This document shows, in pieces, positions 1 through 5,132 of a DNA stretch of 5,199 nucleotides; the stretch's first letter is position 1, and each line of letters starts with the position of its first letter. Both the position numbers and the translations under genes were made by a program. The stretch is from assembly GCA_027074515.1 (NCBI GenBank), contig JALTCQ010000125.1, positions 1 through 5,199 on the forward strand, given 5' to 3'. Source of the stretch: Microcaldota archaeon. GTDB lineage: Archaea > Iainarchaeota > Iainarchaeia > JAADDC01. Under the pieces are notes generated by a model. The model searched no databases, was not told the DNA's origin, and saw only the letters and a list, made by a program, of their open reading frames with translations.

Positions 1-1805
1 AGGCCTTCAAGCTGGGCCGTGACGTCAAGGAAATGGCCTACGAGAACCACGAGCGCATAAAGAGAGCCATAGAAGCAATGGAAATCAGTACGGACTTCTG
101 GGGCTGGACCGACTCAGAGGAAAACAAGGAAACGACCTACGAGATCTTCTGGGACCTCTGGAACAACGGCTACATCAAGGAAGAAGAGATCGTCATGCCA
201 AAGTGTAATGACTGCGGCCACTGGCTCGCAGACCGCTGGATAGAGGGCACCTGCCCGTACTGCGGCGGACACGCGAGGGGAGACCAGTGTGACGACTGTG
301 GGGCCATTCTCGACCCGACCCAGCTCATAAACCCCCACTGCGTGTATTGCGGAAGCACCAACATCAGCTTTGAACGAACGAAGCAGCTGGTATTTGACCT
401 TCCAGCGCTCGCGGAGGATCTGAAGAAGTTCTACGAGGAAAGAAAGGACAAGTGGCCTGAGAACGCCAAGAAGACCACAGAGCACTATCTGTACAGAGAA
501 GGGCTGAAACCAAGGTCCATCTCCCGCTTCCTGAACTTCGGCTTCCCCATTCCGCTGAAAGGGTACGAGGGACAAGTGTTCTACGTCTGGTTCGACGCGC
601 CCATTGGCTACATCGGCATTACGAAACAGTGGGCGAAGAACGTGGCAAAGGACCCCGATGCGTGGAAGGAATGGTGGTTTGGAGAAGATACTGTCCTCGT
701 CCACTACATTGGCAAGGATAACATCTTCTTCCACACGCTCTTCTGGCCGGCCATGCTTATAGGAACGAAAAAGGGGTGGGTGCTGCCTAAGATCGTCGCA
801 TCCGCTGAGTTCCTAACTGCAAAGGGCGTGAAATTCTCCAAGTCCAGGGGAGTCGGCCTGAACATAGAGAACGCATTAGAACTTCTGCCTGCAGACTACT
901 GGAGATACGTACTGGCGGCCCTATTCCCTGCAAGGAAGGACACGGAGTTCTCATGGGATGCATTGCAGGAGAAGGTGAACAAGGAGCTCGTAGAGACCAT
1001 AGCGAACTTTGTGCACAGGACGTTAACGCTGGCGCACCGCTACTTCGACGAGGACATCGGAACGCCAGAGCTAAGCGAGGAAGAGAAAGAGTGGCTGGAG
1101 AAGCTGGACAAGCTAGTAGACGAAGCAGAAAAGCACTACTGGAAATGGCTTGGCTTCCAGGAAGTGGTTAAAACTGCCCTGCGCATCGCATCCGAGGGCA
1201 ATGCCTGGCTAAACTACAGAGAACCCTGGAGAGAGCACAAGGAGGATTCGGGGAAAGCAAGGAAGACGCTCTACGTGGCGCTCCACTACGTCAAGGCGTT
1301 GGCCGTCGTTCTTGCTCCAATCACGCCGGCATATTCGTCCAAGGTCCTCTCCTGGCTCGGCGAGGAGGAGTACTCCTGGAACACGGCAAAGGAACGCGGA
1401 ATCAAGAAGATTCGCAAGCCAGAAATCATCTTCCGCAAGATTTCAGACGAGCAGCTAGAAGAGTGGAAGAAACGCTTCGCCGCCAAGATGAAGGAGAAGA
1501 TCACAATAAAATTCGACGAGTTTGCAAGGGTAGGGCTGATGACTGGAACGATCCGCCATGTACAAGAAATCTCCAACGACTCAAAGCGCTGGCTCCTCGT
1601 CATTGAAGGACCTGATGGAAAGAACTACAGAGCAGCACCAGAGACAAAGGAGCACTACACTACGGACCAGCTGAAGGGCAAGGTGGTACTCTTCTTCCCG
1701 ATAGAAAAGGAAATAATCAGCGGAGTCGAAGTGGACGCCTACGTGCCAACGGCTGACGGCTCGGTCATAACGAACGACAAGGGATTGATGGGGAAGGTGC
1801 TGTGA
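1..1805 (+). CDS. metG: Methionyl-tRNA synthetase, 5'-truncated by the window edge
   Basis: This enzyme charges tRNA-Met with methionine in the cytoplasm. The reading frame is open from base 3 and has no start in the window. By comparison with the family about 60-70 N-terminal residues are missing, including the HIGH motif. In visible numbering (residue 1 at base 3), four CxxC pairs at about 68/71, 84/87, 96/99 and 113/116 form the two zinc knuckles of the connective peptide. They are followed by the catalytic-core segments VWFDAP and KDNIFFHT, and by the KFSKS loop at 277-281 (the KMSKS equivalent, common in archaea). NAWLNYREPW at 400-409 lies in the anticodon-binding helical domain. From about 499 to the end (600) there is a divergent tRNA-binding OB-fold of the EMAPII/Trbp111 type, beginning ITIKFDEFARVG. 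The ATG at base 33 lies inside the conserved fold and is not the true start. The gene ends with TGA. A related 3' end lies 690 nt downstream. Confidence 0.97.
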   Translation, partial: AFKLGRDVKEMAYENHERIKRAIEAMEISTDFWGWTDSEENKETTYEIFWDLWNNGYIKEEEIVMPKCNDCGHWLADRWIEGTCPYCGGHARGDQCDDCGAILDPTQLINPHCVYCGSTNISFERTKQLVFDLPALAEDLKKFYEERKDKWPENAKKTTEHYLYREGLKPRSISRFLNFGFPIPLKGYEGQVFYVWFDAPIGYIGITKQWAKNVAKDPDAWKEWWFGEDTVLVHYIGKDNIFFHTLFWPAMLIGTKKGWVLPKIVASAEFLTAKGVKFSKSRGVGLNIENALELLPADYWRYVLAALFPARKDTEFSWDALQEKVNKELVETIANFVHRTLTLAHRYFDEDIGTPELSEEEKEWLEKLDKLVDEAEKHYWKWLGFQEVVKTALRIASEGNAWLNYREPWREHKEDSGKARKTLYVALHYVKALAVVLAPITPAYSSKVLSWLGEEEYSWNTAKERGIKKIRKPEIIFRKISDEQLEEWKKRFAAKMKEKITIKFDEFARVGLMTGTIRHVQEISNDSKRWLLVIEGPDGKNYRAAPETKEHYTTDQLKGKVVLFFPIEKEIISGVEVDAYVPTADGSVITNDKGLMGKVL

Positions 1806-1826
1806 GAGATACAGACAACGTTAATC

Positions 1827-1837
1827 AATATATATTT
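1827..1837 (+). promoter_or_regulatory. TATA box of the RelE-like toxin gene
   Basis: The AT-rich element AATATATATTT is centred about 25 nt upstream of the GTG at 1857. That is the distance expected when an archaeal transcript starts at or next to the start codon. No Shine-Dalgarno sequence precedes the GTG, which fits a leaderless mRNA. The toxin gene therefore probably has its own promoter and is not simply read through from metG. Confidence 0.6.
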
Positions 1838-1856
1838 CCTCACAGCTATTACCAGC

Positions 1857-2177
1857 GTGCACGTGGTGCCGACAGAAGAGTTCAAACGAAAAGTCAAGCG
1901 GCTGAAAAGGGATCATAAAGAGCTCATTCTAAAGGACGTACGGAAGCTGAGGACTCAGAAAATGAACGCAATAAAGATCCTGAGAGTCGTCGGGCCTTAC
2001 GTGCTCGGTGAGATAAAGCACAAGAAGCCGCCATACCGCCTCTACGTTGTCGTAGACCAAGAGGAAGGCGTATGTGCAGTGGTGGAGTGGGCCCACAAGA
2101 AGGAACAGCAGGAGATCATAGATAAACTACAAAGAGATGCCGAAAGAATAATGAAGGAGCTCTTTGTATCATTCTGA
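1857..2177 (+). CDS. RelE/ParE-superfamily toxin-like protein
   Basis: A 106-residue basic protein, the usual length of RelE/ParE/HigB toxins, many of which cleave mRNA on the ribosome. It starts with a helical stretch rich in Lys and Arg (EEFKRKVKRLKRDHKEL, about residues 7-23). The C-terminal half is a beta-sheet-like core containing KILRVVG, YVLGEIKHKKPPYRLYVVVD and VCAVVEWAHKKEQQEI. The pattern of a basic strand, then PYRLYVVVD, then a hydrophobic strand ending in HKKEQ is typical of the superfamily, but active residues cannot be assigned by eye. GTG at 1857 was chosen because a TATA box lies 25 nt upstream. GTG codons at 1863 and 1866 are alternatives. No ordinary antitoxin gene lies next to it on the same strand. 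Its last 9 nt overlap the end of the convergent small gene 2169-2378, the only nearby candidate partner. Confidence 0.8.
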   Translation: MHVVPTEEFKRKVKRLKRDHKELILKDVRKLRTQKMNAIKILRVVGPYVLGEIKHKKPPYRLYVVVDQEEGVCAVVEWAHKKEQQEIIDKLQRDAERIMKELFVSF

Positions 2178-2378
2178 ATTGATAAGATCTTCTAAATACT
2201 TCTCAAATTCCTCGTCGGCAAGATATTTGTTTGGGTTCTGCTTGTAGTCCTCTATCGTCGCCACGCCCTTCGCCATAAGTATTGAATAATAAAGGGACTC
2301 CGCTATACTCTTTGACATCTGCTCGGTAAGCGCTTTGATGAATCGCTCCTCGCGAGGAAGGAGTTTTTCACTTTCCAT
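2169..2378 (-). CDS. Small conserved protein, copy 1 (possible antitoxin or partner of the toxin)
   Basis: A 69-residue protein of unknown function. It is mostly helical in appearance: an amphipathic segment (ERFIKALTEQMSKSIAESLY), the motif TIEDYKQNPNKYL, and an acidic helix (DEEFEKYLEDLINSE). ATG at 2378 is preferred over the GTG at 2387, because that GTG is part of a GGGTG Shine-Dalgarno-like sequence lying 6 nt before the ATG. A TATA-like palindrome lies about 40 nt upstream, giving a short leader. The protein has a paralogue at 2766-2972, with about 22 of 44 aligned residues identical over SIAESLYYS to the final LI. That paralogy supports both as real genes. It overlaps the toxin gene by 9 nt, tail to tail. 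Its small size, acidic tail and place beside a RelE-like gene suggest an antitoxin, but antitoxin genes normally sit in the toxin operon, so this is inference only. Confidence 0.75.
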   Translation of the reverse strand: MESEKLLPREERFIKALTEQMSKSIAESLYYSILMAKGVATIEDYKQNPNKYLADEEFEKYLEDLINSE

Positions 2379-2411
2379 AAAGAACACCCTTCAAACTAGA
2401 AAGATGTGGAC

Positions 2412-2428
2412 GTATATAAATTATATAC
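2412..2428 (-). promoter_or_regulatory. TATA box inside a perfect palindrome, promoter of small gene 1
   Basis: GTATATA at 2412-2418 and TATATAC at 2422-2428 form a perfect 7-bp inverted repeat with a 3-nt spacer. The TATA-like core lies about 40 nt upstream of ATG 2378, which would place the transcript start near 2390 and give a leader carrying the GGGTG ribosome-binding sequence. A dimeric repressor bound here would block TBP, so autoregulation is possible. The symmetry could instead come from low-complexity TA sequence, or reflect promoter activity in both directions. Confidence 0.5.
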
Positions 2429-2492
2429 CCGCTGATTTCTGAACCTGTTCTACACGCAGTAGTAGTGGAAACCCGCCAGAACGTGGACAAAC

Positions 2493-2540
2493 CGCTCGAT
2501 CACCACCAACGACAAGGGGCTGGCAGGAAGGGTGCGGTAG
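2493..2540 (+). pseudogene. Displaced 3' end of a metG-like gene
   Basis: Sixteen codons read RSITTNDKGLAGRVR and a stop (TAG). They align without gaps to the last 15 codons and stop of the intact metG, GSVITNDKGLMGKVL. I count 33 of 48 bases identical by hand. Several differences are synonymous (GGA/GGG, TTG/CTG, GGG/GGA, ACG/ACC) and others conservative (V to I, K to R). This suggests divergence while still coding and not simple decay of a recent duplicate. Upstream of 2493 the resemblance is lost in the same frame. No start or catalytic part is present, so this is only a tail. The match is short; the same-strand position towards metG is supporting evidence. Confidence 0.6.
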
Positions 2541-2596
2541 AGTTCATAGAGGAAGAGGGAACGAGAATCTACTACGTGCCGGCGTGGTTCTTGTGA
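2537..2596 (+). pseudogene. Unidentified coding-like tail between the two remnants
   Basis: A different plus frame reads VEFIEEEGTRIYYVPAWFL and then TGA at 2594-2596. It looks like a natural, well-composed C-terminus, alternating acidic and aromatic-hydrophobic. The frame is open back to 2420, but its only upstream start candidate is a GTG at 2465 with no convincing ribosome-binding site, and it overlaps the metG-like tail out of frame. It may be the end of a lost gene or chance. I do not recognise the family. Confidence 0.25.
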
Positions 2597-2647
2597 TCAC
2601 AAACCCCTCTCCAGCACCGCCCACACTCTTTTCTTCATATAAGCCAA
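2597..2647 (-). pseudogene. Displaced 3' end resembling the epimerase gene
   Basis: On the minus strand the frame reads LAYMKKRVWAVLERGL and TGA. It matches the last residues of the intact epimerase at 4299-5132, PAITKEKVWAVLETSF. Seventeen bases in a row are identical (GTGTGGGCGGTGCTGGA, minus strand), at the same codon phase and the same distance from the stop. Beyond them the match weakens to about two-thirds. Upstream in the same frame I see no further epimerase motifs, so only the tail remains. Its stop lies 56 nt from the stop of the metG-like tail, in convergent orientation. Confidence 0.6.
2610..2626. repeat. 17-bp direct repeat, left copy
   Basis: The plus-strand sequence TCCAGCACCGCCCACAC occurs here and again at 4312-4328. 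The two copies bracket small gene 2 and the ATPase gene, a segment of about 1.7 kb. Both copies lie in the coding frame of an epimerase 3' end, so they may be homologous gene tails and not a recombination site. No integrase gene is visible. Confidence 0.7.
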
Positions 2648-2744
2648 CCCGCACCCAAAGAGGAAGGCGCTATAACTATGGAAACGCCCGATACTATCGT
2701 GCGAAGAATCGTGGCATTTAATCCAGGCACTTAGCGCAAGCACG

Positions 2745-2753
2745 AAAAAAAAA
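2745..2753 (-). terminator. T-tract terminator of small gene 2
   Basis: A run of nine A on the plus strand reads as nine T on the minus strand, starting 12 nt after the stop codon of the gene at 2766-2972. Archaeal RNA polymerase terminates at such T-tracts without needing a hairpin. A weak GCAC/GTGC pairing flanks the tract and is probably not important. Confidence 0.6.
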
Positions 2754-2765
2754 TTGTGCGGGAGT

Positions 2766-2972
2766 TCACGCGTGCCTTTTCTCAGCGATAAGACGGCTTA
2801 GATACTCCTTCGCGTCGTTTCCTGACAAATACTTCTGCGGATTTCGTTTATAGTCCTCTATTGTGTCAATGTCCATGGCAAGGAGCACAGAGTGGTATAT
2901 GGCCTCTGCGGCGGAGTTTGCTATTTCCTTCGCGAGCTTATCGGTAAGGATAGAAATACTGGCGGATACCAT
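2766..2972 (-). CDS. Small conserved protein, copy 2 (paralogue of 2169-2378)
   Basis: A 68-residue protein of unknown function with no signal peptide or membrane segment. The order of elements is as in copy 1: helical N-terminal half (DKLAKEIANSAAEAIYHSVL), TIEDYKRNPQKYL motif, then a short C-terminal helix (AKEYLSRLIAEKRHA). Here the tail is basic, whereas in copy 1 it is acidic. ATG at 2972 is preferred over GTG at 2981, because the GTG belongs to a GGTGA ribosome-binding sequence 5-6 nt before the ATG, the same arrangement as in copy 1. A T9 terminator follows the stop. The gene is divergent from the ATPase gene, with a 142-nt shared upstream region rich in inverted repeats, so the two are probably co-controlled. 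A regulator or partner of the ATPase module is possible, but I know of no function for this motif. Confidence 0.75.
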   Translation of the reverse strand: MVSASISILTDKLAKEIANSAAEAIYHSVLLAMDIDTIEDYKRNPQKYLSGNDAKEYLSRLIAEKRHA

Positions 2973-3019
2973 GGTACTCACCGGTTACGAATTACTATGG
3001 CAAGAGGCATATGAAGTGC

Positions 3020-3056
3020 TCCGACATTTTCGGTTATCCAAAAATCTAATGTCCGA
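3020..3056. repeat. Imperfect inverted repeat between small gene 2 and the ATPase gene
   Basis: TCCGACATT at 3020-3028 and AATGTCCGA at 3048-3056 are complementary in 8 of 9 positions, with a 19-nt spacer. It lies roughly midway between the two divergent start codons and could be a regulator site serving both. There is no independent support, and chance cannot be excluded. Confidence 0.35.
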
Positions 3057-3085
3057 ACACCGTCCACATCATCTCAACTGCAAGC

Positions 3086-3093
3086 TTTTAATA
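3086..3093 (+). promoter_or_regulatory. TATA box of the ATPase gene
   Basis: TTTTAATA is centred about 25 nt upstream of ATG 3115 and preceded by the purine-containing GCAAG. No Shine-Dalgarno sequence lies before the ATG, so the mRNA is probably leaderless with transcription starting at or beside the A of the ATG. Confidence 0.65.
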
Positions 3094-3119
3094 TGATAAC
3101 ACCATTATCATAATATGAT
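3089..3119. promoter_or_regulatory. Operator-like palindrome and 22-bp-spaced direct repeat at the ATPase start
   Basis: TATGATAA (3092-3099) and TTATCATA (3105-3112) form a perfect 8-bp inverted repeat with a 5-nt spacer. It fills the space between the TATA box and the start codon. In addition TAATATGAT occurs at 3089-3097 and again at 3111-3119, exactly 22 bp apart, about two helical turns, the second copy running over the ATG. A protein bound here would cover both the TATA edge and the transcript start, as expected of a repressor operator. The DNA is AT-rich, which raises the chance of accidental symmetry. Confidence 0.5.
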
Positions 3120-4302
3120 TATTATAACAAGACATGAGCTTGATGAAGTGCTGAAAGGAAAACGCGTGCTGCTCTTCGGAAGAAGAAAGACAGGTAAAAC
3201 ATTCTACACGCGCTATAGAAAGAAGGACTGGGACTATTACATATTCACACGCGGGGGCAACGTCCTGGAGTGGAGCACTAAAGAGATACTGGACTTGAGA
3301 ACGTTCATGCGCACGGTCGGCCACATGGACAAAGTAATCATAGATGAGTTCCACAGGGCACCGGACGAGTTCTTTGCCTTTATACAGGCAGGAGGTCTCC
3401 CGGAAAACGCCGTCCTGATAACGTCTACTCTACACCACTACAAGCACGTGAGGGCCGTAAACTCACCTCTGCTCGGTATGTTCACCGAGTTTCGGGTAAA
3501 CCTCGCGCACCCCTGCGACCTGCTCGCATACCCGTGGGGAGAAATGAGCAAAGAACTTGCGGAGCGCCTGTTCTTCTACCAAGAGCCGACGCAGATAGGA
3601 AAGGAGATCAAGGAGATCGTCCTGAACGCAAAATACTTTGTCCCTGCGCTGGTGGGGGAAATCCTTGAAGAGGAGGACAAAACACATTCGGAACGCATTG
3701 ACGGAATCCTGGAAGCGGTGGCCGCGGGAAAGAACACCCTTACGGAGATCTCCGGCTACCTCTACTCCAAGGGAATCGTAGCCACGCAGTCCACATCTTC
3801 AATAACTCCCTATATGAAGATGCTCTTGGACGTGGGGCTGCTACAGCGCCGTCGGCTCTACGGAACCAAGAAACGCTCAGTATACACAATTCCGTCCCCG
3901 CTGATAGACCTGGCATACTACCTGAACGGAAAATACGGGTTCTACGACGTGGACATCCCTTGGGACTTCCTTAAGAAAGTAATTGAGAAGAAAATTGGCA
4001 TCTACGCTGAGCAGTTCTTTGAACTAATGTTGTCGCGCATCTTCGGCCTCCAAACTGTCAAAATAATGAGCCCAGAGGTGGATATCGCCCTGGCAGAGTT
4101 CAACAGGGTAAAAATCACTGCCGAGGTCAAGTGGAGGAAGAGTATAAAGAGAAGTGAGGTGAGGGAGGCGGAGGCAAAACTGGCACAGACGGGAGCGGAG
4201 AGACGTATCTTAATCGTGCCAGACGCGTCCGCAGTGCCAGAAACGGATCTGGAAGTATGGGATGTGGAACGGGTTGTGAAAGAAGTTCGGTGGGGCTGCT
4301 AA
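3115..4302 (+). CDS. Archaeal P-loop ATPase with C-terminal DUF234-like (nuclease-fold) region
   Basis: A 395-residue protein of the archaeal ATPase family (ATPase_2 plus DUF234 type, STAND-related AAA+ class). Walker A is GRRKTGKT at residues 22-29, Walker B is VIIDEFHR at 74-81, and a sensor-1-like LITST lies at 101-105. Residues about 192-275 look like a winged helix (SERIDGILEAVAAGKNTLTEISGYLYSKG followed by a basic wing, QRRRLYGTKKR). The C-terminal part shows the PD-(D/E)xK pattern: E299 in YAEQFFELML, D323 in PEVDIAL, and E337-V-K339 in ITAEVKW. All three motif positions are kept, so nuclease activity is possible but not shown. It is cytoplasmic, with no membrane segments. Biological roles in this family are largely unknown. 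The start at 3115 fits the TATA spacing. It is divergent from small gene 2 and overlaps the epimerase gene by 4 nt at the 3' end. Length is normal for the family. Confidence 0.9.
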   Translation: MIIITRHELDEVLKGKRVLLFGRRKTGKTFYTRYRKKDWDYYIFTRGGNVLEWSTKEILDLRTFMRTVGHMDKVIIDEFHRAPDEFFAFIQAGGLPENAVLITSTLHHYKHVRAVNSPLLGMFTEFRVNLAHPCDLLAYPWGEMSKELAERLFFYQEPTQIGKEIKEIVLNAKYFVPALVGEILEEEDKTHSERIDGILEAVAAGKNTLTEISGYLYSKGIVATQSTSSITPYMKMLLDVGLLQRRRLYGTKKRSVYTIPSPLIDLAYYLNGKYGFYDVDIPWDFLKKVIEKKIGIYAEQFFELMLSRIFGLQTVKIMSPEVDIALAEFNRVKITAEVKWRKSIKRSEVREAEAKLAQTGAERRILIVPDASAVPETDLEVWDVERVVKEVRWGC

Positions 4303-5132
4303 AAACTTGTTTCCAGCACCGCCCACACCTTTTCCTTCGTTATTGCTGGCAGTTTGATGTCTGGCTTCCCGATGCTTTCCTTTATCTCCCCAGGGATGGG
4401 CGGTGCGTGTTCTACTTTTAGGGGATATCGTTCTTGTACCCACTCGACAATCTGGTTCACCGTCGTTCCAACGCCCGAAGCCACGTTGAACGTTCCCTGC
4501 TCTTTGACTGAAAGGATCATTTCTGCCACATCACCAACGTATATGTAGTCCCTCACCTGCTCCCCATCACCAAAGATTCTGAACGGTCTTCCCGTTTTGA
4601 TTGCCTGTATCAACGCTCCAAACAGCCCCTTCTCCTGGTTCTCACCATAGACGTTGAACAGCCGCATAACCGTCAGATCGTATCCGTATTCTTCGGAGAA
4701 TTGGTGCAACAACTGTTCTTCGTAATACTTGGACAGGCCATAGGGGGACTTCGGCCGAATCGGGTGGTTCACGTCCACGGGAATGTACTCTGGTTCGCCG
4801 TAAATCGCCGCGGAAGAGGTAAAGACGATTCGCTTAACGTTCTCCAAGGCGCCCAACTGGGCAACGAACCACGTGCCCGCGAGGTTATTTCCGAAGTAAT
4901 CGAACGGTTTCTCAAGAGATTCCCTGGCATCCACGAGGGCAGCAAGGTGAAGGATCGTAACGTCCTCTCTCACGTTGGTAATTCGTTCTTTCAACGCTTC
5001 AAACGTTTCATTTTTGCTCAGATCCTGCCCGTTCTTCAGATCAACGGCGATAACGTCCGCTCCCCGCCCTTTCAGCTTCTTCAAGACGACAGAACCGATG
5101 AAGCCGTGGGAGCCGGTGAGGAGGTAGATCAT
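4299..5132 (-). CDS. NAD-dependent nucleotide-sugar epimerase/dehydratase (extended SDR)
   Basis: A 277-residue extended short-chain dehydrogenase of the GalE-like group, probably acting on a nucleotide-sugar for glycan or surface polysaccharide synthesis. The substrate cannot be told from sequence. The Rossmann fingerprint TGSHGFIG is at residues 6-13, and Asp31 at the end of strand 2 (VIAVDLKNG) points to NAD over NADP. Further landmarks are HLAALVD at 62-68, the catalytic TSSAAIYG at 105-112, Tyr131-x3-Lys135 in SPYGLSKYYEE, FNVYGENQ at 159-166, and RDYIYVGDVA at 194-203. ATG 5132 puts the fingerprint at the very N-terminus, as expected, and has a TATA element 25 nt upstream. The C-terminus is odd: after GEIKESIGKPDI the usual LG(W/F/Y)xP and following helix are absent, and the protein ends with KEKVWAVLETSF, some 25-30 residues early. 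The stop codon overlaps the ATPase gene, and a similar tail lies at 2597-2647. Confidence 0.9.
   Translation of the reverse strand: MIYLLTGSHGFIGSVVLKKLKGRGADVIAVDLKNGQDLSKNETFEALKERITNVREDVTILHLAALVDARESLEKPFDYFGNNLAGTWFVAQLGALENVKRIVFTSSAAIYGEPEYIPVDVNHPIRPKSPYGLSKYYEEQLLHQFSEEYGYDLTVMRLFNVYGENQEKGLFGALIQAIKTGRPFRIFGDGEQVRDYIYVGDVAEMILSVKEQGTFNVASGVGTTVNQIVEWVQERYPLKVEHAPPIPGEIKESIGKPDIKLPAITKEKVWAVLETSF
4312..4328. repeat. 17-bp direct repeat, right copy
   Basis: TCCAGCACCGCCCACAC is identical to 2610-2626 and lies in codons near the end of the epimerase gene (residues VWAVL and the first two bases of the next Glu codon). Similarity continues at about two-thirds identity for some 24 bases into the gene. 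Confidence 0.7.

Larger units (their letters stand above)
2379..2765. other. Gene-remnant region between two small genes
   Basis: This 387-nt stretch holds no intact gene I can support. From left to right it contains a promoter with a perfect palindrome (2412-2428), a metG-like 3' end on the plus strand (2493-2540), an unidentified coding-like tail in another plus frame (about 2537-2596), an epimerase-like 3' end on the minus strand (2597-2647), and a T-tract terminator for the gene at 2766-2972. Between 2650 and 2744 I see nothing convincing. Each 3'-end remnant lies on the side of, and in the orientation of, the intact gene it resembles, so the region looks like the old intergenic junction between metG and the epimerase gene. 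Confidence 0.55.

Noticed and set aside
114..734. A 206-residue minus-strand open frame opposite metG
   Set aside because: It runs antisense to a clearly conserved MetRS core, has no recognisable motif, and is the kind of frame expected opposite GC-ending codons.
2678..2734. An 18-codon plus-strand frame (METPDTIVRRIVAFNPGT)
   Set aside because: It is too short, has no ribosome-binding site, and the TATA-like CTATAACT just before the ATG is too close to act as its promoter. It could be a fragment of something lost, but nothing supports that.
2736..2760. A possible hairpin terminator around the A9 run
   Set aside because: Only a 4-bp GCAC/GTGC stem forms. The T-tract on the minus strand alone is the more likely termination signal.
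2863..3096. A 77-residue plus-strand open frame over small gene 2 and the divergent promoter region
   Set aside because: It is antisense to a gene supported by a paralogue, a ribosome-binding site and a terminator, and it runs through the regulatory region.
2627..4311. A complete integrative element with attachment sites
   Set aside because: No integrase, transposase or replication gene lies inside, and the flanking repeats extend as diverged coding sequence, so a site-specific att core is not shown. It is kept as a hypothesis in the findings only.
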